This document shows positions 17,739 through 26,739 of a DNA stretch of 64,000 nt, piece by piece. Origin of the DNA: Fictibacillus solisalsi (GTDB taxonomy: Bacteria; Bacillota; Bacilli; Bacillales; Fictibacillaceae). The notes beneath the pieces were generated by a model that was given only the letters and a program-made list of their open reading frames with translations, had not been told where the DNA came from and searched no databases. Within the stretch, counting starts at the first letter, position 1. Every line of letters starts with the position of its first letter. The position numbers and the translations under genes were made by a program. The DNA lies in NCBI RefSeq assembly GCF_900103485.1, contig NZ_FNHW01000001.1, forward strand, positions 1,275,418 through 1,339,417, written 5' to 3'.

Positions 17739-17905
17739 CTTTTTTTCTCCGTCAATTTTCGGCAAAATTAGAAGAAAAACGCTTCTTATTCCCTATCTTT
17801 TAACAGATAAGTAATCAAAAGCAGATCTTTTTTTGTTGATTTAAAGAGAACAAAAGGGAAAAGTAAGTGGAAGCAATATGTTTGGTAATTTTAGGAGGTG
17901 GTAAT

Positions 17906-17989
17906 ATAAAGATACGCTCAAAAAACAAAGGTAAAATTATAGATGGTTTAAAGGAAGGACAGGGAAATAAAAAGGAGGAACTAACATGA
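17906..17989 (+). CDS. Possible 27-residue peptide with AUA start, coupled to the next ORF
   Basis: A near-perfect ribosome binding site AGGAGGTGG (17893-17901) is followed at normal spacing by ATA, not by ATG, GTG or TTG. Reading from this ATA gives 27 codons (strongly basic, lysine-rich; IKIRSKNKGKIIDGLKEG near its start) that end in a TGA overlapping the ATG of the next small gene. The alternatives are that the Shine-Dalgarno is decayed, or that this is a leader without translation. No homologue is recognised. Reported as a possibility only. Confidence 0.25.
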   Translation: MKIRSKNKGKIIDGLKEGQGNKKEELT

Positions 17990-18090
17990 AGTACAAAGTA
18001 AAAGATTGGCTTCGGCTGACTCCCCGTGAGAGATATCTGCTTTTGTACGCTGTTGCCTTGCTTCAGAAAGAACAAAGAGCTGCTTCCTGA
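17986..18090 (+). CDS. Small 34-residue protein of unknown function
   Basis: An AAAGGAGGA site (17971-17979) lies 6 bases before ATG 17986. The product begins MKYKVKDWLRLTPRERYL and ends LLQKEQRAAS, an amphipathic helix-rich peptide with a central hydrophobic stretch (LLLYAVALL). The good Shine-Dalgarno, the strong terminator directly behind it and its isolation between two transcription units favour a real gene. No family is recognised. Confidence 0.6.
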   Translation: MKYKVKDWLRLTPRERYLLLYAVALLQKEQRAAS

Positions 18091-18102
18091 TTCCGCTAAA
18101 TG

Positions 18103-18150
18103 AAAAGCCTTGAAAAAGCACGGTGCTGGGTGCTTTTTCAAGGCTTTTTT
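18103..18150. terminator. Strong bidirectional terminator
   Basis: A perfect 18-bp stem (18104-18121 with 18130-18147) is flanked by A and T runs. It serves both the small gene and the convergent gltC. Confidence 0.9.
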
Positions 18151-19051
18151 ATTGATATTGTTCAAGTTTAGAAAAGAAGTCAATTACAAAATCATAGAAT
18201 ACATTTTCAGCCGGCGCCAATTCTCGCCTTTTCGGCGTGATCAGTCCTACAGTACGCTGCACAAGGGGGAATTCAATCGGCTTTTTTACGGTGTAGCGGG
18301 GTGTTGTTTCATAAAATGAACTATCGGGTAAAAGAGTAACACCTATTCCGGCGGTCACCAGTCCTTTGATCGCATCCATGTCTTCACCTTCTGAAGAGAT
18401 TTTTGGAGTGAAGCCGGCCTCCCTGCAGGCATTCACAACCACTTCTTGCAGCACATACCCCTCCGGAAACAGGACAAAAGAATCATTTCTAAGATCACTG
18501 AGCATAAGGCTGTTTTTTTCTGCAAGAGGATGATCAGCCGGCATAAGGGCTGAAATTCTTTCTGTAAACAAGATATGCCCTTGTACATCTGACTGATTGG
18601 CTGGAACCGGACCTAAAAAAGCCAGGTCAATGTCCCCTTTTTTTACAGCGTCTATTAAAAAATGATAAGAGCCTTGTCTTAAATGAAACGCGATGTTTGG
18701 ATGTTCTTCCTTAAATGCGGAAATAATGGTCGGGAGCAAGTGGCTTGCCAAACTGGTAGGAAATCCGATTTTAATGGTACCGCGTTCTGGATCCAAATAT
18801 TCATCAATCTGCTTTTTTGCATAATCGATGGCCTTTAACGCGGTCGCAGCGTGAGTTAAAAAAAGTTTGCCAACAGGAGTTAACTTTACATTCCTTCCTT
18901 CTCTTTCAAACAATTCAACATTTAATTCTGCCTCAAGGTTGGCAATCTGCCGGCTGACGGCAGACTGTGCAACATGCAAATGCTGCGCCGCCTCAGATAC
19001 GTGCTCACGTTCCGCCACCTCAATAAAATACTGCAATTGCCGCAGCTCCAT
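18149..19051 (-). CDS. gltC: LysR-type activator of glutamate synthase
   Basis: This is a 300-residue LysR-family regulator. The N-terminal winged helix-turn-helix reads MELRQLQYFIEVAEREHVSEAAQHLHVAQSAVSRQIANLE, followed by the effector-binding domain (about 90-295). It is transcribed divergently from gltA across a 129-bp spacer holding a LysR-type dyad, exactly as gltC/gltA in B. subtilis, where GltC activates gltAB in response to 2-oxoglutarate and is antagonised by glutamate. The start ATG is preceded by GGAGGG. The gene symbol rests on both sequence and synteny. Confidence 0.92.
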   Translation of the reverse strand: MELRQLQYFIEVAEREHVSEAAQHLHVAQSAVSRQIANLEAELNVELFEREGRNVKLTPVGKLFLTHAATALKAIDYAKKQIDEYLDPERGTIKIGFPTSLASHLLPTIISAFKEEHPNIAFHLRQGSYHFLIDAVKKGDIDLAFLGPVPANQSDVQGHILFTERISALMPADHPLAEKNSLMLSDLRNDSFVLFPEGYVLQEVVVNACREAGFTPKISSEGEDMDAIKGLVTAGIGVTLLPDSSFYETTPRYTVKKPIEFPLVQRTVGLITPKRRELAPAENVFYDFVIDFFSKLEQYQ

Positions 19052-19091
19052 TTGTCAACCCTCCATTACTTTTCTCTTATTATTCTCAAAA

Positions 19092-19110
19092 TTAGATCAA
19101 TCTTATCTAA
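19092..19110. promoter_or_regulatory. LysR-type operator (GltC box) between gltC and gltA
   Basis: The dyad TTAGAT-N7-ATCTAA includes the T-N11-A core of LysR sites. It sits about 40 bp from the gltC start and 70 bp from the gltA start, as expected for a site controlling both. Confidence 0.7.
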
Positions 19111-19180
19111 ATTATATATTGTTTGGATGAATTATAAAACCTAAACTATAAAAAAGACAACAGAAACGGGGGAGCGAACA

Positions 19181-22100
19181 ATGACATTTCATCAATTACC
19201 AAAACGACAGGGCCTCTACCGTCCCGAATTTGAACATGATGCATGCGGTATTGGCTTATACGCCCACATTAAAGGACTAGCTACCCATGATATTGTGAAG
19301 AAGGGTTTAAGCATGCTTTGCCAGCTGGACCATCGAGGAGGACAGGGAAGTGATCCACTTACCGGCGACGGTGCCGGGCTTATGGTTCAACTGCCAGACG
19401 CGTTTTTCCGAGAAAACTGCAAGGAATTTTCACTTCCCGAAAAAGGAAGCTATGGAGTCGGGATGCTGTTCCTGCCGCAGGACGAGGAAGAACAACTGAT
19501 CATTAAAGATAAAATCAATCGTTTAATTGAACAAGAAGGCCAAGTCCTTTTAGGATGGAGAAGTGTACCTGTAATTGACGAAAAAATCGGAATACTGGCA
19601 CAAGAAAGTTGCCCATCGATTCATCAGGTATTTATAAAGGTTTCAGGTGAAGTGAAGAATGGTTTGCCTTTTGAACGGAAATTATACCTGATCCGTAAAC
19701 AAGCCGAAAGCTGGGGCAAGGAAAGAGACTTGCGTTTTTATTTTTCAAGCCTTTCATCCGAAACCATTGTTTACAAAGGACTGCTAACGCCTGAACAAGT
19801 GGATTCCTTTTATGTGGACCTGCAGAATGATGCTTTTGTATCGGCTTTTGCTTTAGTCCATTCCCGCTTTAGTACAAATACATTTCCAAGCTGGGAGCGT
19901 GCACATCCAAACCGCTACTTGATCCATAATGGTGAAATCAATACACTGCGCGGCAACATCAATTGGATGAAGGCCCGTGAACAGCAATTTGCTTCAGAAG
20001 CCTTCGGAGATGATTTGGCAAAGCTTCTGCCGATTTTGGATACAGATGGCAGTGACTCTGCTGTTTTGGACAATGCCCTTGAATTTTTCGTTCTGGCGGG
20101 CAGGGAGCTTGCCCATGCAGCAATGATGCTTATTCCGGAACCTTGGTCCGAAAATAACCCGCATATGACAGAAGAAAAGAAGGCCTTTTATGAATATCAC
20201 AGCACACTAATGGAACCTTGGGACGGACCTACGGCCATTTCCTTTACTAACGGTCGTCAGATTGGAGCAATTCTTGATCGCAATGGGTTGCGCCCTGCAC
20301 GTTATTATGTAACAAAAGACGACTATATCATCTTTTCTTCAGAAGTTGGCGTGATTGATGTAGAGCCTGAAAATGTACTATACAAAGATCGTCTCAGCCC
20401 GGGTAAAATGCTGCTGATCGACTTGGAGAAAGGCAGAATTGTTTCTGATAAGGAAATAAAGACCGAGCTTTCCATGGCGAATCCTTATCGCAAATGGCTC
20501 GATGAGAATTTGATTCGTCTTGATGATGAAGGTCAACCGGAAGAACCACAAGCAGTGGATAACATGACCTTACGCCAAAAAGCGTTTGGCTATACGTATG
20601 AAGATGTTCAAAAGTATTTGGTGCCCATTATTAATGAAGGAAAAGATCCGGTGGGATCCATGGGGAATGATACCCCGTTGGCTGTATTATCTGACCGCTC
20701 CCAATCCTTGTTTAACTATTTTAAGCAATTATTTGCACAAGTAACAAACCCGCCGATTGATTCTCTAAGGGAGCAGGTGGTTACTTCGACGATTGGCTAC
20801 CTTGGAGCAGAAGGGAATCTACTGCATACAGAAGCTTCTAACTGCAGGCGCATCCAGCTCGATACTCCAATTTTACCAAGCAGCACACTGAAACTGTTAA
20901 AACAAAATTTGCTGCCTGAATTTAAAAGCTGTACATTGCCCACTCTATTTTCTGAAGATTTGGAATCTGCATTAAATACTTTATTCAAAGAAGCGGAGAA
21001 AGCCATTGAAGATGGGCATACTCTCCTCATTCTTTCAGACCGAGAAATGGATGAAAAACGCACACCGATGCCTATTTTGCTGGCAACCAGCGGTCTGCAC
21101 CATCATCTTGTACGTGCAGGATTGCGTACGAAAGTAAGCTTGATTGTGGATTCTGGAGAAACACGTGAAGTTCACCACTTTGCCGCTCTGATCGGTTATG
21201 GAGCAGACGCCATTCATCCTTATTTGGCATATGCCACATACCAACAGGCCATTCTGGACGGACACCTTGAAATGTCCTTCGATTCCGTTGTGAAAAAATA
21301 TATTAAAGGTGTTACAGACGGTGTAGTAAAAGTCATGTCCAAAATGGGGATTTCAACCATTCAGAGCTATCGCGGAGCGCAAATCTTTGAAGCAGTCGGA
21401 ATTGGTGAAGATGTAATAGACCGCTACTTTACCGGTACTGCTTCTCAGATCGATGGAATTGATCTTGCGACCATTGCTCAGGAAGCGCTGCAGCGCCACG
21501 GTGAAGCCTACAATAAGCGGGATACTGAGGCACTGGATTCAGGGAGCGAGTTTCAGTGGAGAAAAACAGGTGAGCACCATGCCTTTAATCCTAAAACGAT
21601 TCATACGCTGCAGTGGGCTTGCCGCAGAAACGATTACAATTTGTTCAAACAATATTCCTCAGCAGCAAACGAAGAGCGATTGAATTTCTTGCGCAACCTC
21701 TTTTCGTTTCCTGCCGGCCAGGGAGTTCCGATTGAAGAAGTTGAGTCTGTGGAAGATATTGTAAAACGATTTAAAACAGGGGCCATGTCCTTTGGGTCAT
21801 TGAGCAGTGAAGCTCATGAAGCCTTGGCGATTGCCATGAACCGTTTAGGAGGCAAAAGCAACAGTGGGGAAGGCGGAGAAGATGCATCCCGTTATATCCC
21901 GGATGAGAATGGGGATTTCCGTCGCAGTGCGATCAAGCAAATCGCTTCTGGCCGCTTTGGTGTCAAAAGCCATTACCTGGTGAACGCTGATGAACTGCAA
22001 ATTAAAATGGCTCAAGGAGCAAAACCTGGTGAAGGCGGCCAGCTTCCGGGTAATAAAGTATATCCTTGGGTGGCTGATGTCCGTGGGTCTACTCCTGGTG

Positions 22101-23743
22101 TTGGACTGATCTCACCGCCTCCTCACCATGATATTTACTCGATCGAGGATTTGGCGCAACTGATTCATGATTTGAAGAACTCCAACAGGGACGCGCGAAT
22201 TTCCGTCAAACTGGTGGCCAAGGCGGGCGTCGGCACAATCGCTGCCGGTGTTGCAAAAGGCTCTGCTGATGTCATTGTTATCAGCGGATACGACGGGGGT
22301 ACTGGCGCATCACCTAAAACAAGTATCAAGCACACTGGCCTGCCTTGGGAACTTGGCCTTGCCGAAGCCCATCAGACACTGATGCTGAACGGATTGCGTG
22401 ACCGCGTGGTATTAGAAACTGACGGAAAACTGATGACAGGTAAAGATGTAGTGCTCGCAGCTTTACTTGGCGCAGAAGAATATGGATTTGCCACTGCACC
22501 GCTTGTCGTATTGGGCTGTGTTATGATGCGCGCCTGTCACTTGGATACATGTCCGGTTGGCGTTGCCACACAAAACCCTGAACTGCGCAAAAAGTTTATG
22601 GGAGATCCTGATCATGTCGTCAACTATATGCGCTTCGTTGCTCAGGAAGTCCGCGAGATTATGGCTGAGCTCGGATTTAGAACGATGGATGAAATGGTCG
22701 GGCGCAGTGACATTCTTGAAATGTCAGAACGTGCGAAGAACCATTGGAAAGCAAAACAATTAAATTTGAACAATTTGATTCATACCGTGGATGGTTCAGT
22801 AAGAACGTTCCAGACGCCTCAGAATCATAAAATTGAAGAATCACTGGATATGACAACCATACTACCGGCGATCGAACAAGCGCTTGAAGAGCAGGAAAGA
22901 GTTTATCTTTCTTTCAATCTTAATAACACCAACCGTGTGACGGGGACGATTTGCGGAAGTGAGGTCTCCAAGCGTTATGGTGAAGAAGGGCTTCCGGAAG
23001 ATACGATCAATCTGCAATTCAAAGGTTCTGCCGGCCAATCATTTGGTGCCTTTATTCCTAAAGGTATGAGCTTGTACTTGACGGGAGATGCCAACGACTA
23101 CGTGGGCAAAGGGCTGTCAGGCGGTAAAATTATCGTCACTGCGCCAAAAGAATCCGACTTTTTGTCTGACACAAACGTGATTGCCGGAAATGTTGCGTTT
23201 TATGGGTCAACAAGTGGAGAAGCGTATATTAATGGAGCTGCCGGTGAACGATTTGCGGTAAGAAACAGCGGAGCCAATATCGTCACTGAAGGAATCGGCG
23301 ACCATGGCTGCGAGTATATGACAGGCGGAAAAGTTGTTGTTCTTGGGGAAACAGGAAAGAACTTTGCAGCAGGTATGTCGGGTGGAGTAGCTTATATTCT
23401 TGCCAGCGATAAGGAAGCCTTTTTATCACTATGTAATAAAGAGAGCGTGGAGTTTGAATCTTTTGCAACGCATGAGGAGGAAGAAGAGGTAAGGCAGATG
23501 ATTCTGAGCCATTATCATTATACACTCAGCTCAAAAGCGGCGATTATCCTGAGTAACTGGGATGAATATGCTTCTCAATTTGTAAAAGTCATTCCGAAGG
23601 ATTATAAACAAATGATCCAACGGATTGCGGAACAGGAAAACTCCGGAAAAAGTCATGATGAAGCCGTAATGAGTGCGTTTCTTGAATCATCATCTTTAAA
23701 AAAAAGTCCTTCAGCAAAGAGAAATCAGCTAATTCTTAATTAG
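19181..23743 (+). CDS. gltA: Glutamate synthase [NADPH] large subunit
   Basis: The full-length 1520-residue alpha subunit converts glutamine plus 2-oxoglutarate to two glutamates. A 21-residue propeptide precedes the catalytic Cys22 (EHDACGIGLYAH) of the class II glutaminase domain. The central domain, the FMN-binding synthase domain (GGKSNSGEGGED, SGYDGGTGASPKTS) and the 3Fe-4S cluster cysteines (CVMMRACHLDTCPVGVATQNP) follow. The C-terminal GXGXG beta-helix domain (about 1230-1430) ends the protein. It is directly followed by the small subunit gene, and GltC is encoded divergently upstream. The family length and all catalytic motifs are intact. Confidence 0.97.
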   Translation: MTFHQLPKRQGLYRPEFEHDACGIGLYAHIKGLATHDIVKKGLSMLCQLDHRGGQGSDPLTGDGAGLMVQLPDAFFRENCKEFSLPEKGSYGVGMLFLPQDEEEQLIIKDKINRLIEQEGQVLLGWRSVPVIDEKIGILAQESCPSIHQVFIKVSGEVKNGLPFERKLYLIRKQAESWGKERDLRFYFSSLSSETIVYKGLLTPEQVDSFYVDLQNDAFVSAFALVHSRFSTNTFPSWERAHPNRYLIHNGEINTLRGNINWMKAREQQFASEAFGDDLAKLLPILDTDGSDSAVLDNALEFFVLAGRELAHAAMMLIPEPWSENNPHMTEEKKAFYEYHSTLMEPWDGPTAISFTNGRQIGAILDRNGLRPARYYVTKDDYIIFSSEVGVIDVEPENVLYKDRLSPGKMLLIDLEKGRIVSDKEIKTELSMANPYRKWLDENLIRLDDEGQPEEPQAVDNMTLRQKAFGYTYEDVQKYLVPIINEGKDPVGSMGNDTPLAVLSDRSQSLFNYFKQLFAQVTNPPIDSLREQVVTSTIGYLGAEGNLLHTEASNCRRIQLDTPILPSSTLKLLKQNLLPEFKSCTLPTLFSEDLESALNTLFKEAEKAIEDGHTLLILSDREMDEKRTPMPILLATSGLHHHLVRAGLRTKVSLIVDSGETREVHHFAALIGYGADAIHPYLAYATYQQAILDGHLEMSFDSVVKKYIKGVTDGVVKVMSKMGISTIQSYRGAQIFEAVGIGEDVIDRYFTGTASQIDGIDLATIAQEALQRHGEAYNKRDTEALDSGSEFQWRKTGEHHAFNPKTIHTLQWACRRNDYNLFKQYSSAANEERLNFLRNLFSFPAGQGVPIEEVESVEDIVKRFKTGAMSFGSLSSEAHEALAIAMNRLGGKSNSGEGGEDASRYIPDENGDFRRSAIKQIASGRFGVKSHYLVNADELQIKMAQGAKPGEGGQLPGNKVYPWVADVRGSTPGVGLISPPPHHDIYSIEDLAQLIHDLKNSNRDARISVKLVAKAGVGTIAAGVAKGSADVIVISGYDGGTGASPKTSIKHTGLPWELGLAEAHQTLMLNGLRDRVVLETDGKLMTGKDVVLAALLGAEEYGFATAPLVVLGCVMMRACHLDTCPVGVATQNPELRKKFMGDPDHVVNYMRFVAQEVREIMAELGFRTMDEMVGRSDILEMSERAKNHWKAKQLNLNNLIHTVDGSVRTFQTPQNHKIEESLDMTTILPAIEQALEEQERVYLSFNLNNTNRVTGTICGSEVSKRYGEEGLPEDTINLQFKGSAGQSFGAFIPKGMSLYLTGDANDYVGKGLSGGKIIVTAPKESDFLSDTNVIAGNVAFYGSTSGEAYINGAAGERFAVRNSGANIVTEGIGDHGCEYMTGGKVVVLGETGKNFAAGMSGGVAYILASDKEAFLSLCNKESVEFESFATHEEEEEVRQMILSHYHYTLSSKAAIILSNWDEYASQFVKVIPKDYKQMIQRIAEQENSGKSHDEAVMSAFLESSSLKKSPSAKRNQLILN

Positions 23744-23760
23744 GAAAGGGGAGAGGACGT

Positions 23761-25242
23761 ATGGGTAAAACAACAGGATTTATGGAATATGCGAGAGAAG
23801 AAGCAAAAGAACGTAATCCTCTCACTCGCTTAAACGACTGGAAAGAACATACCGAACGGATGGATGATGAGACCCTTCATCAACAGAGTGCAAGGTGCAT
23901 GGATTGTGCAACCCCATTTTGCCACATTGGTATGGATATTGGAGGGATGACTTCAGGTTGTCCCATCCATAACCTGATCCCGGAATGGAATGACCTGGTT
24001 TACCGGGGAAAATGGAAAGATGCACTCGAGCGGCTAATGAAAACCAATAATTTCCCTGAATTTACGGGCCGTGTATGCCCGGCGCCATGTGAAGGATCTT
24101 GCACCGTAGAGATTTCTTCGCCGGCAGTTACCATTAAGAATATTGAACAAGCCATTATCGATAAAGGCTTTGAGAACGGATGGATTACCCCGCGGATTCC
24201 TGAAATCAGGACGGGCAAAAAAATTGCAGTCGTTGGTTCAGGTCCAGCAGGAATGGCAGCGGCTGACCAGCTAAATCAAGCGGGCCATTCCGTGACCGTC
24301 TATGAAAGAGCAGAACGTGCCGGCGGACTATTAACCTATGGAATTCCGAATATGAAGCTTGAAAAAGAGGTTGTGGAAAGGCGCATCCAGCTCCTGACAC
24401 AGGAAGGCATTGATTTTATCTGTTCTACTGAAGTAGGCAAAGATATTACTGCCGATCAACTGAAAGATCAATATGACGCTGTTATTCTCTGTGTGGGTGC
24501 CCAAAAACAAAGAGATTTGGTATTGGAGGGCCGTGAAGCAACAGGTGTACATTATGCAATGGATTATCTCACAGGTTCGACACGAAGCCTTCTTAACGAG
24601 AATGTTCCGGTTCATCAGCAAATCGATGCAAAGGACAAAGATGTCATTGTTATTGGCGGAGGAGATACAGGTGCAGACTGCGTGGCTACTGCTCTCCGCC
24701 AAAATTGCAGAAGCATTGTACAATTCGGCAAGTATCCAAAACTTCCGGAAGCAAGAACACCCGATAACATGTGGCCGGAGCTTCCTAACATTTTTACGAT
24801 GGATTATGCTTATGAGGAAGCCGAAGCAAAGTTTGGCAAAGATCCCAGACAGTATACAGTTCAGACTAAAAAGCTGGTTGCAGATGAGGAAGGAAATCTC
24901 AAGGAACTTCATACTGTACAAACTGTATTTACAACAGACGAAGAAGGAAAAGCGGTACTAAAGGAAGTGCCGGGAACTGAAAAGGTATGGCCGGCGCAGT
25001 TAGTGTTCATCGCAATCGGTTTTGAAGGTACTGAACAGCCGCTGCTCCAACAATTCGGCGTAAATTCAAACAATCAAAAAATTGAGGCCAAACATGGAGA
25101 TTACCGCACCAATGTGGAAGGTGTGTTTGCAGCAGGTGATGCCAGAAGAGGGCAAAGCCTGATCGTATGGGCTATTCAGGAAGGCCGTGAAGCGGCAAGA
25201 GAAGTGGATAAATACTTGATGGGAAGTACTGTGCTTGCATAA
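23761..25242 (+). CDS. gltB: Glutamate synthase [NADPH] small subunit
   Basis: This 493-residue beta subunit passes electrons from NADPH through FAD to the large subunit. The N-terminal cysteine-rich region provides the 4Fe-4S clusters (CMDCATPFCHIGMDIGGMTSGCPIHN and CPAPCEGSC). The FAD motif VVGSGPAGMAAADQL lies at about residue 157 and the NADPH motif VIGGGDTGADCVATA at about 297. The C-terminal FAD contact reads FAAGDARRGQSLIVWAI. It lies 17 bp after gltA with a GGGGAGAGG site. In enterobacterial nomenclature this is gltD. Confidence 0.96.
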   Translation: MGKTTGFMEYAREEAKERNPLTRLNDWKEHTERMDDETLHQQSARCMDCATPFCHIGMDIGGMTSGCPIHNLIPEWNDLVYRGKWKDALERLMKTNNFPEFTGRVCPAPCEGSCTVEISSPAVTIKNIEQAIIDKGFENGWITPRIPEIRTGKKIAVVGSGPAGMAAADQLNQAGHSVTVYERAERAGGLLTYGIPNMKLEKEVVERRIQLLTQEGIDFICSTEVGKDITADQLKDQYDAVILCVGAQKQRDLVLEGREATGVHYAMDYLTGSTRSLLNENVPVHQQIDAKDKDVIVIGGGDTGADCVATALRQNCRSIVQFGKYPKLPEARTPDNMWPELPNIFTMDYAYEEAEAKFGKDPRQYTVQTKKLVADEEGNLKELHTVQTVFTTDEEGKAVLKEVPGTEKVWPAQLVFIAIGFEGTEQPLLQQFGVNSNNQKIEAKHGDYRTNVEGVFAAGDARRGQSLIVWAIQEGREAAREVDKYLMGSTVLA

Positions 25243-25243
25243 A

Positions 25244-25306
25244 AAAACAGCCGTTTGTGAACTGTTGCCCTCTGTTACAGAGGTGACAGTCACTGTCGGC
25301 TGTTTT
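25244..25306. terminator. Branched bidirectional terminator between gltB and the yhfH-like gene
   Basis: The closing stem AAAACAGCCG (25244-25253) pairs with CGGCTGTTTT (25297-25306). Inside it are a perfect six-pair hairpin CCTCTG-TTA-CAGAGG (25269-25283) and a short ACAGT-C-ACTGT hairpin, so the element can fold as a multi-branched structure. Confidence 0.7.
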
Positions 25307-25326
25307 CTTGTTAAAGGGGGTGAAAA

Positions 25327-25455
25327 CTAGGCTTCTTGCTGTGTGGCGCAATGTTCGCATTCCTGAACATAGCATTCATGTTGTTCATCCATCTTTTTCC
25401 CGCATTCCCGGCATTGTTTCTCAGGCAAGTTACGATAAAATTCCAATGTCAACAT
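25327..25455 (-). CDS. YhfH-like small zinc-ribbon-type protein
   Basis: This 42-residue ORF was found by reading the minus strand. ATG 25455 follows AGGAGGT at a spacing of 8. The product begins MLTLEFYRNLPEKQCRECGKK and continues MDEQHECYVQECEHC. The paired cysteines (CRECG and CEHC) and the FYRNLP...EQHECY pattern match the YhfH family of short Bacillus proteins, which are typically about 40-45 residues long. The function of the family is unknown; metal binding is likely from the cysteines. It is convergent with gltAB and shares the branched terminator. Confidence 0.8.
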   Translation of the reverse strand: MLTLEFYRNLPEKQCRECGKKMDEQHECYVQECEHCATQQEA

Positions 25456-25774
25456 TCAGCATTACCTCCTGTTTTCTGTTAAACACATTGTATTATAACA
25501 GTTCCGGAACGTCAATATCTGTTATAGATTATTTTGAAAACACGACAAAAAGACTAGTGCAGCTTAAGAAGATCAGAAAGAACGAGGTACAAAGTCACGC
25601 CTTGTGCCTTCGATTTGGTTTATACTAAAGTATATGTGCGCAAGTTCTGTTTTACCCAAGCTTCAGGAAATGCTAAAATAATAACGTTGAGTGAAACAGT
25701 GGATGTCCATCTGTTCTAGTACTGTTTTACCTGGAGAATACATTTTTAGAGGACAAAGGAGAAGAAGTTTACGT
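25456..25774. other. Intergenic region upstream of ppaC
   Basis: This 319-bp spacer between the yhfH-like gene and ppaC holds an imperfect hairpin (25585-25609, stem interrupted near the loop), a perfect 14-bp palindrome TATACT-AA-AGTATA (25621-25634) and the AAAGGAGAAG ribosome binding site of ppaC. No coding potential was seen. Confidence 0.6.
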
Positions 25775-26707
25775 ATGGAAAAAATATTGATATTTGGACA
25801 CAAAAACCCGGATACAGACACAATTTGTTCAGCGCTTGTTTATGCTGATCTGAAAACAAAACTCGGTGTCAACGCAGAAGCGGTCCGTCTTGGAGAGGTC
25901 AATGGAGAAACACAATATGCACTTGATCAATTTGGCACATCTGCTCCACGTCTTGTTGAAACGGTTGCCAACGAAGTGGACAAGGTCATTTTGGTGGACC
26001 ATAACGAACGCCAACAGAGTGTTTCTGATATTGCCTCTGTGCAAGTACTTGAAGTGATTGACCACCACAGAATTGCTAACTTTGAAACAAGTGATCCATT
26101 GTATTATCGCGCCGAGCCGGTTGGATGTACAGCCACTATCTTGAATAAAATGTACAAAGAAAACGGAGTGGCTGTAGATAAGAACATCGCAGGTCTGATG
26201 CTTTCCGCAATTATTTCTGATTCCCTGCTGTTCAAATCTCCGACGTGTACAGAACAGGACATTGCAGCAGCGAAAGAGCTTGCTGAAATTGCCGGTGTGG
26301 ATGCTGAGAGCTTTGGTTTGGAAATGCTGAAAGCGGGTGCGGACCTTAGCGACAAATCAGTGAACCAGCTGATTGCACTTGATGCGAAAGAATTCCAAAT
26401 GGGAGACAGCAAGGTTGAAATCGCCCAGGTGAATACAGTCGATACAGATGAAGTGTTTGAAAGAAAACAAGAACTTGAAAATGCGATCAACAGTATCGTT
26501 CAGGAAAAAGGTCTTGACCTATTCCTGTTCGTTGTGACGGATATCCTGACCAATGATTCCACCGGACTTGCGATTGGTAACAAGGCAGGGGTTGTGGAAA
26601 AAGCTTATAATGTAAAACTTGAGGACAATACTGCTGTACTCAAAGGGGTAGTCTCCCGAAAAAAACAAATTGTACCTGTACTTACAGATACATTCAACAT
26701 TCAGTAA
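25775..26707 (+). CDS. ppaC: Manganese-dependent inorganic pyrophosphatase
   Basis: This 310-residue DHH-family enzyme hydrolyses pyrophosphate to two phosphates. The metal ligands are evident in GHKNPDTDT (His and two Asp), LVDHNE and [10 protein letters not shown] (the DHH motif). The C-terminal DHHA2 domain contains the substrate-binding SRKKQ ([10 protein letters not shown]). The frame is open for 28 codons upstream, but only ATG 25775 has a proper ribosome binding site (AAAGGAGAAG) and the family's usual N-terminus [15 protein letters not shown]. It is a soluble cytoplasmic housekeeping enzyme transcribed alone. Confidence 0.96.
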   Translation: MEKILIFGHKNPDTDTICSALVYADLKTKLGVNAEAVRLGEVNGETQYALDQFGTSAPRLVETVANEVDKVILVDHNERQQSVSDIASVQVLEVIDHHRIANFETSDPLYYRAEPVGCTATILNKMYKENGVAVDKNIAGLMLSAIISDSLLFKSPTCTEQDIAAAKELAEIAGVDAESFGLEMLKAGADLSDKSVNQLIALDAKEFQMGDSKVEIAQVNTVDTDEVFERKQELENAINSIVQEKGLDLFLFVVTDILTNDSTGLAIGNKAGVVEKAYNVKLEDNTAVLKGVVSRKKQIVPVLTDTFNIQ

Positions 26708-26711
26708 AAAT

Positions 26712-26739
26712 AAAAGAAGCCGGTCTTCCGGCTTCTTTT
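26712..26739. terminator. Bidirectional terminator between ppaC and the CAP-domain gene
   Basis: AAAAGAAGCCGG (26712-26723) pairs with CCGGCTTCTTTT (26728-26739) around a TCTT loop. Confidence 0.9.

Noticed and set aside
24331-24921. 196-residue minus-strand ORF
   Set aside because: It lies fully inside gltB on the opposite strand, has no ribosome binding site, and its translation is the Cys/His/Ile-rich type usual for antisense shadows.
24473-24961. 162-residue plus-strand ORF in another frame
   Set aside because: It lies within gltB, whose FAD/NADPH motifs fix the true frame.
18149-25242. gltC-gltAB as an unusual or mobile locus
   Set aside because: Gene order, orientation, lengths and motifs are those of the standard Bacillus locus.
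25691-25774. Upstream extension of ppaC by 28 residues
   Set aside because: The extra residues do not match the family N-terminus, and the good ribosome binding site belongs to ATG 25775.
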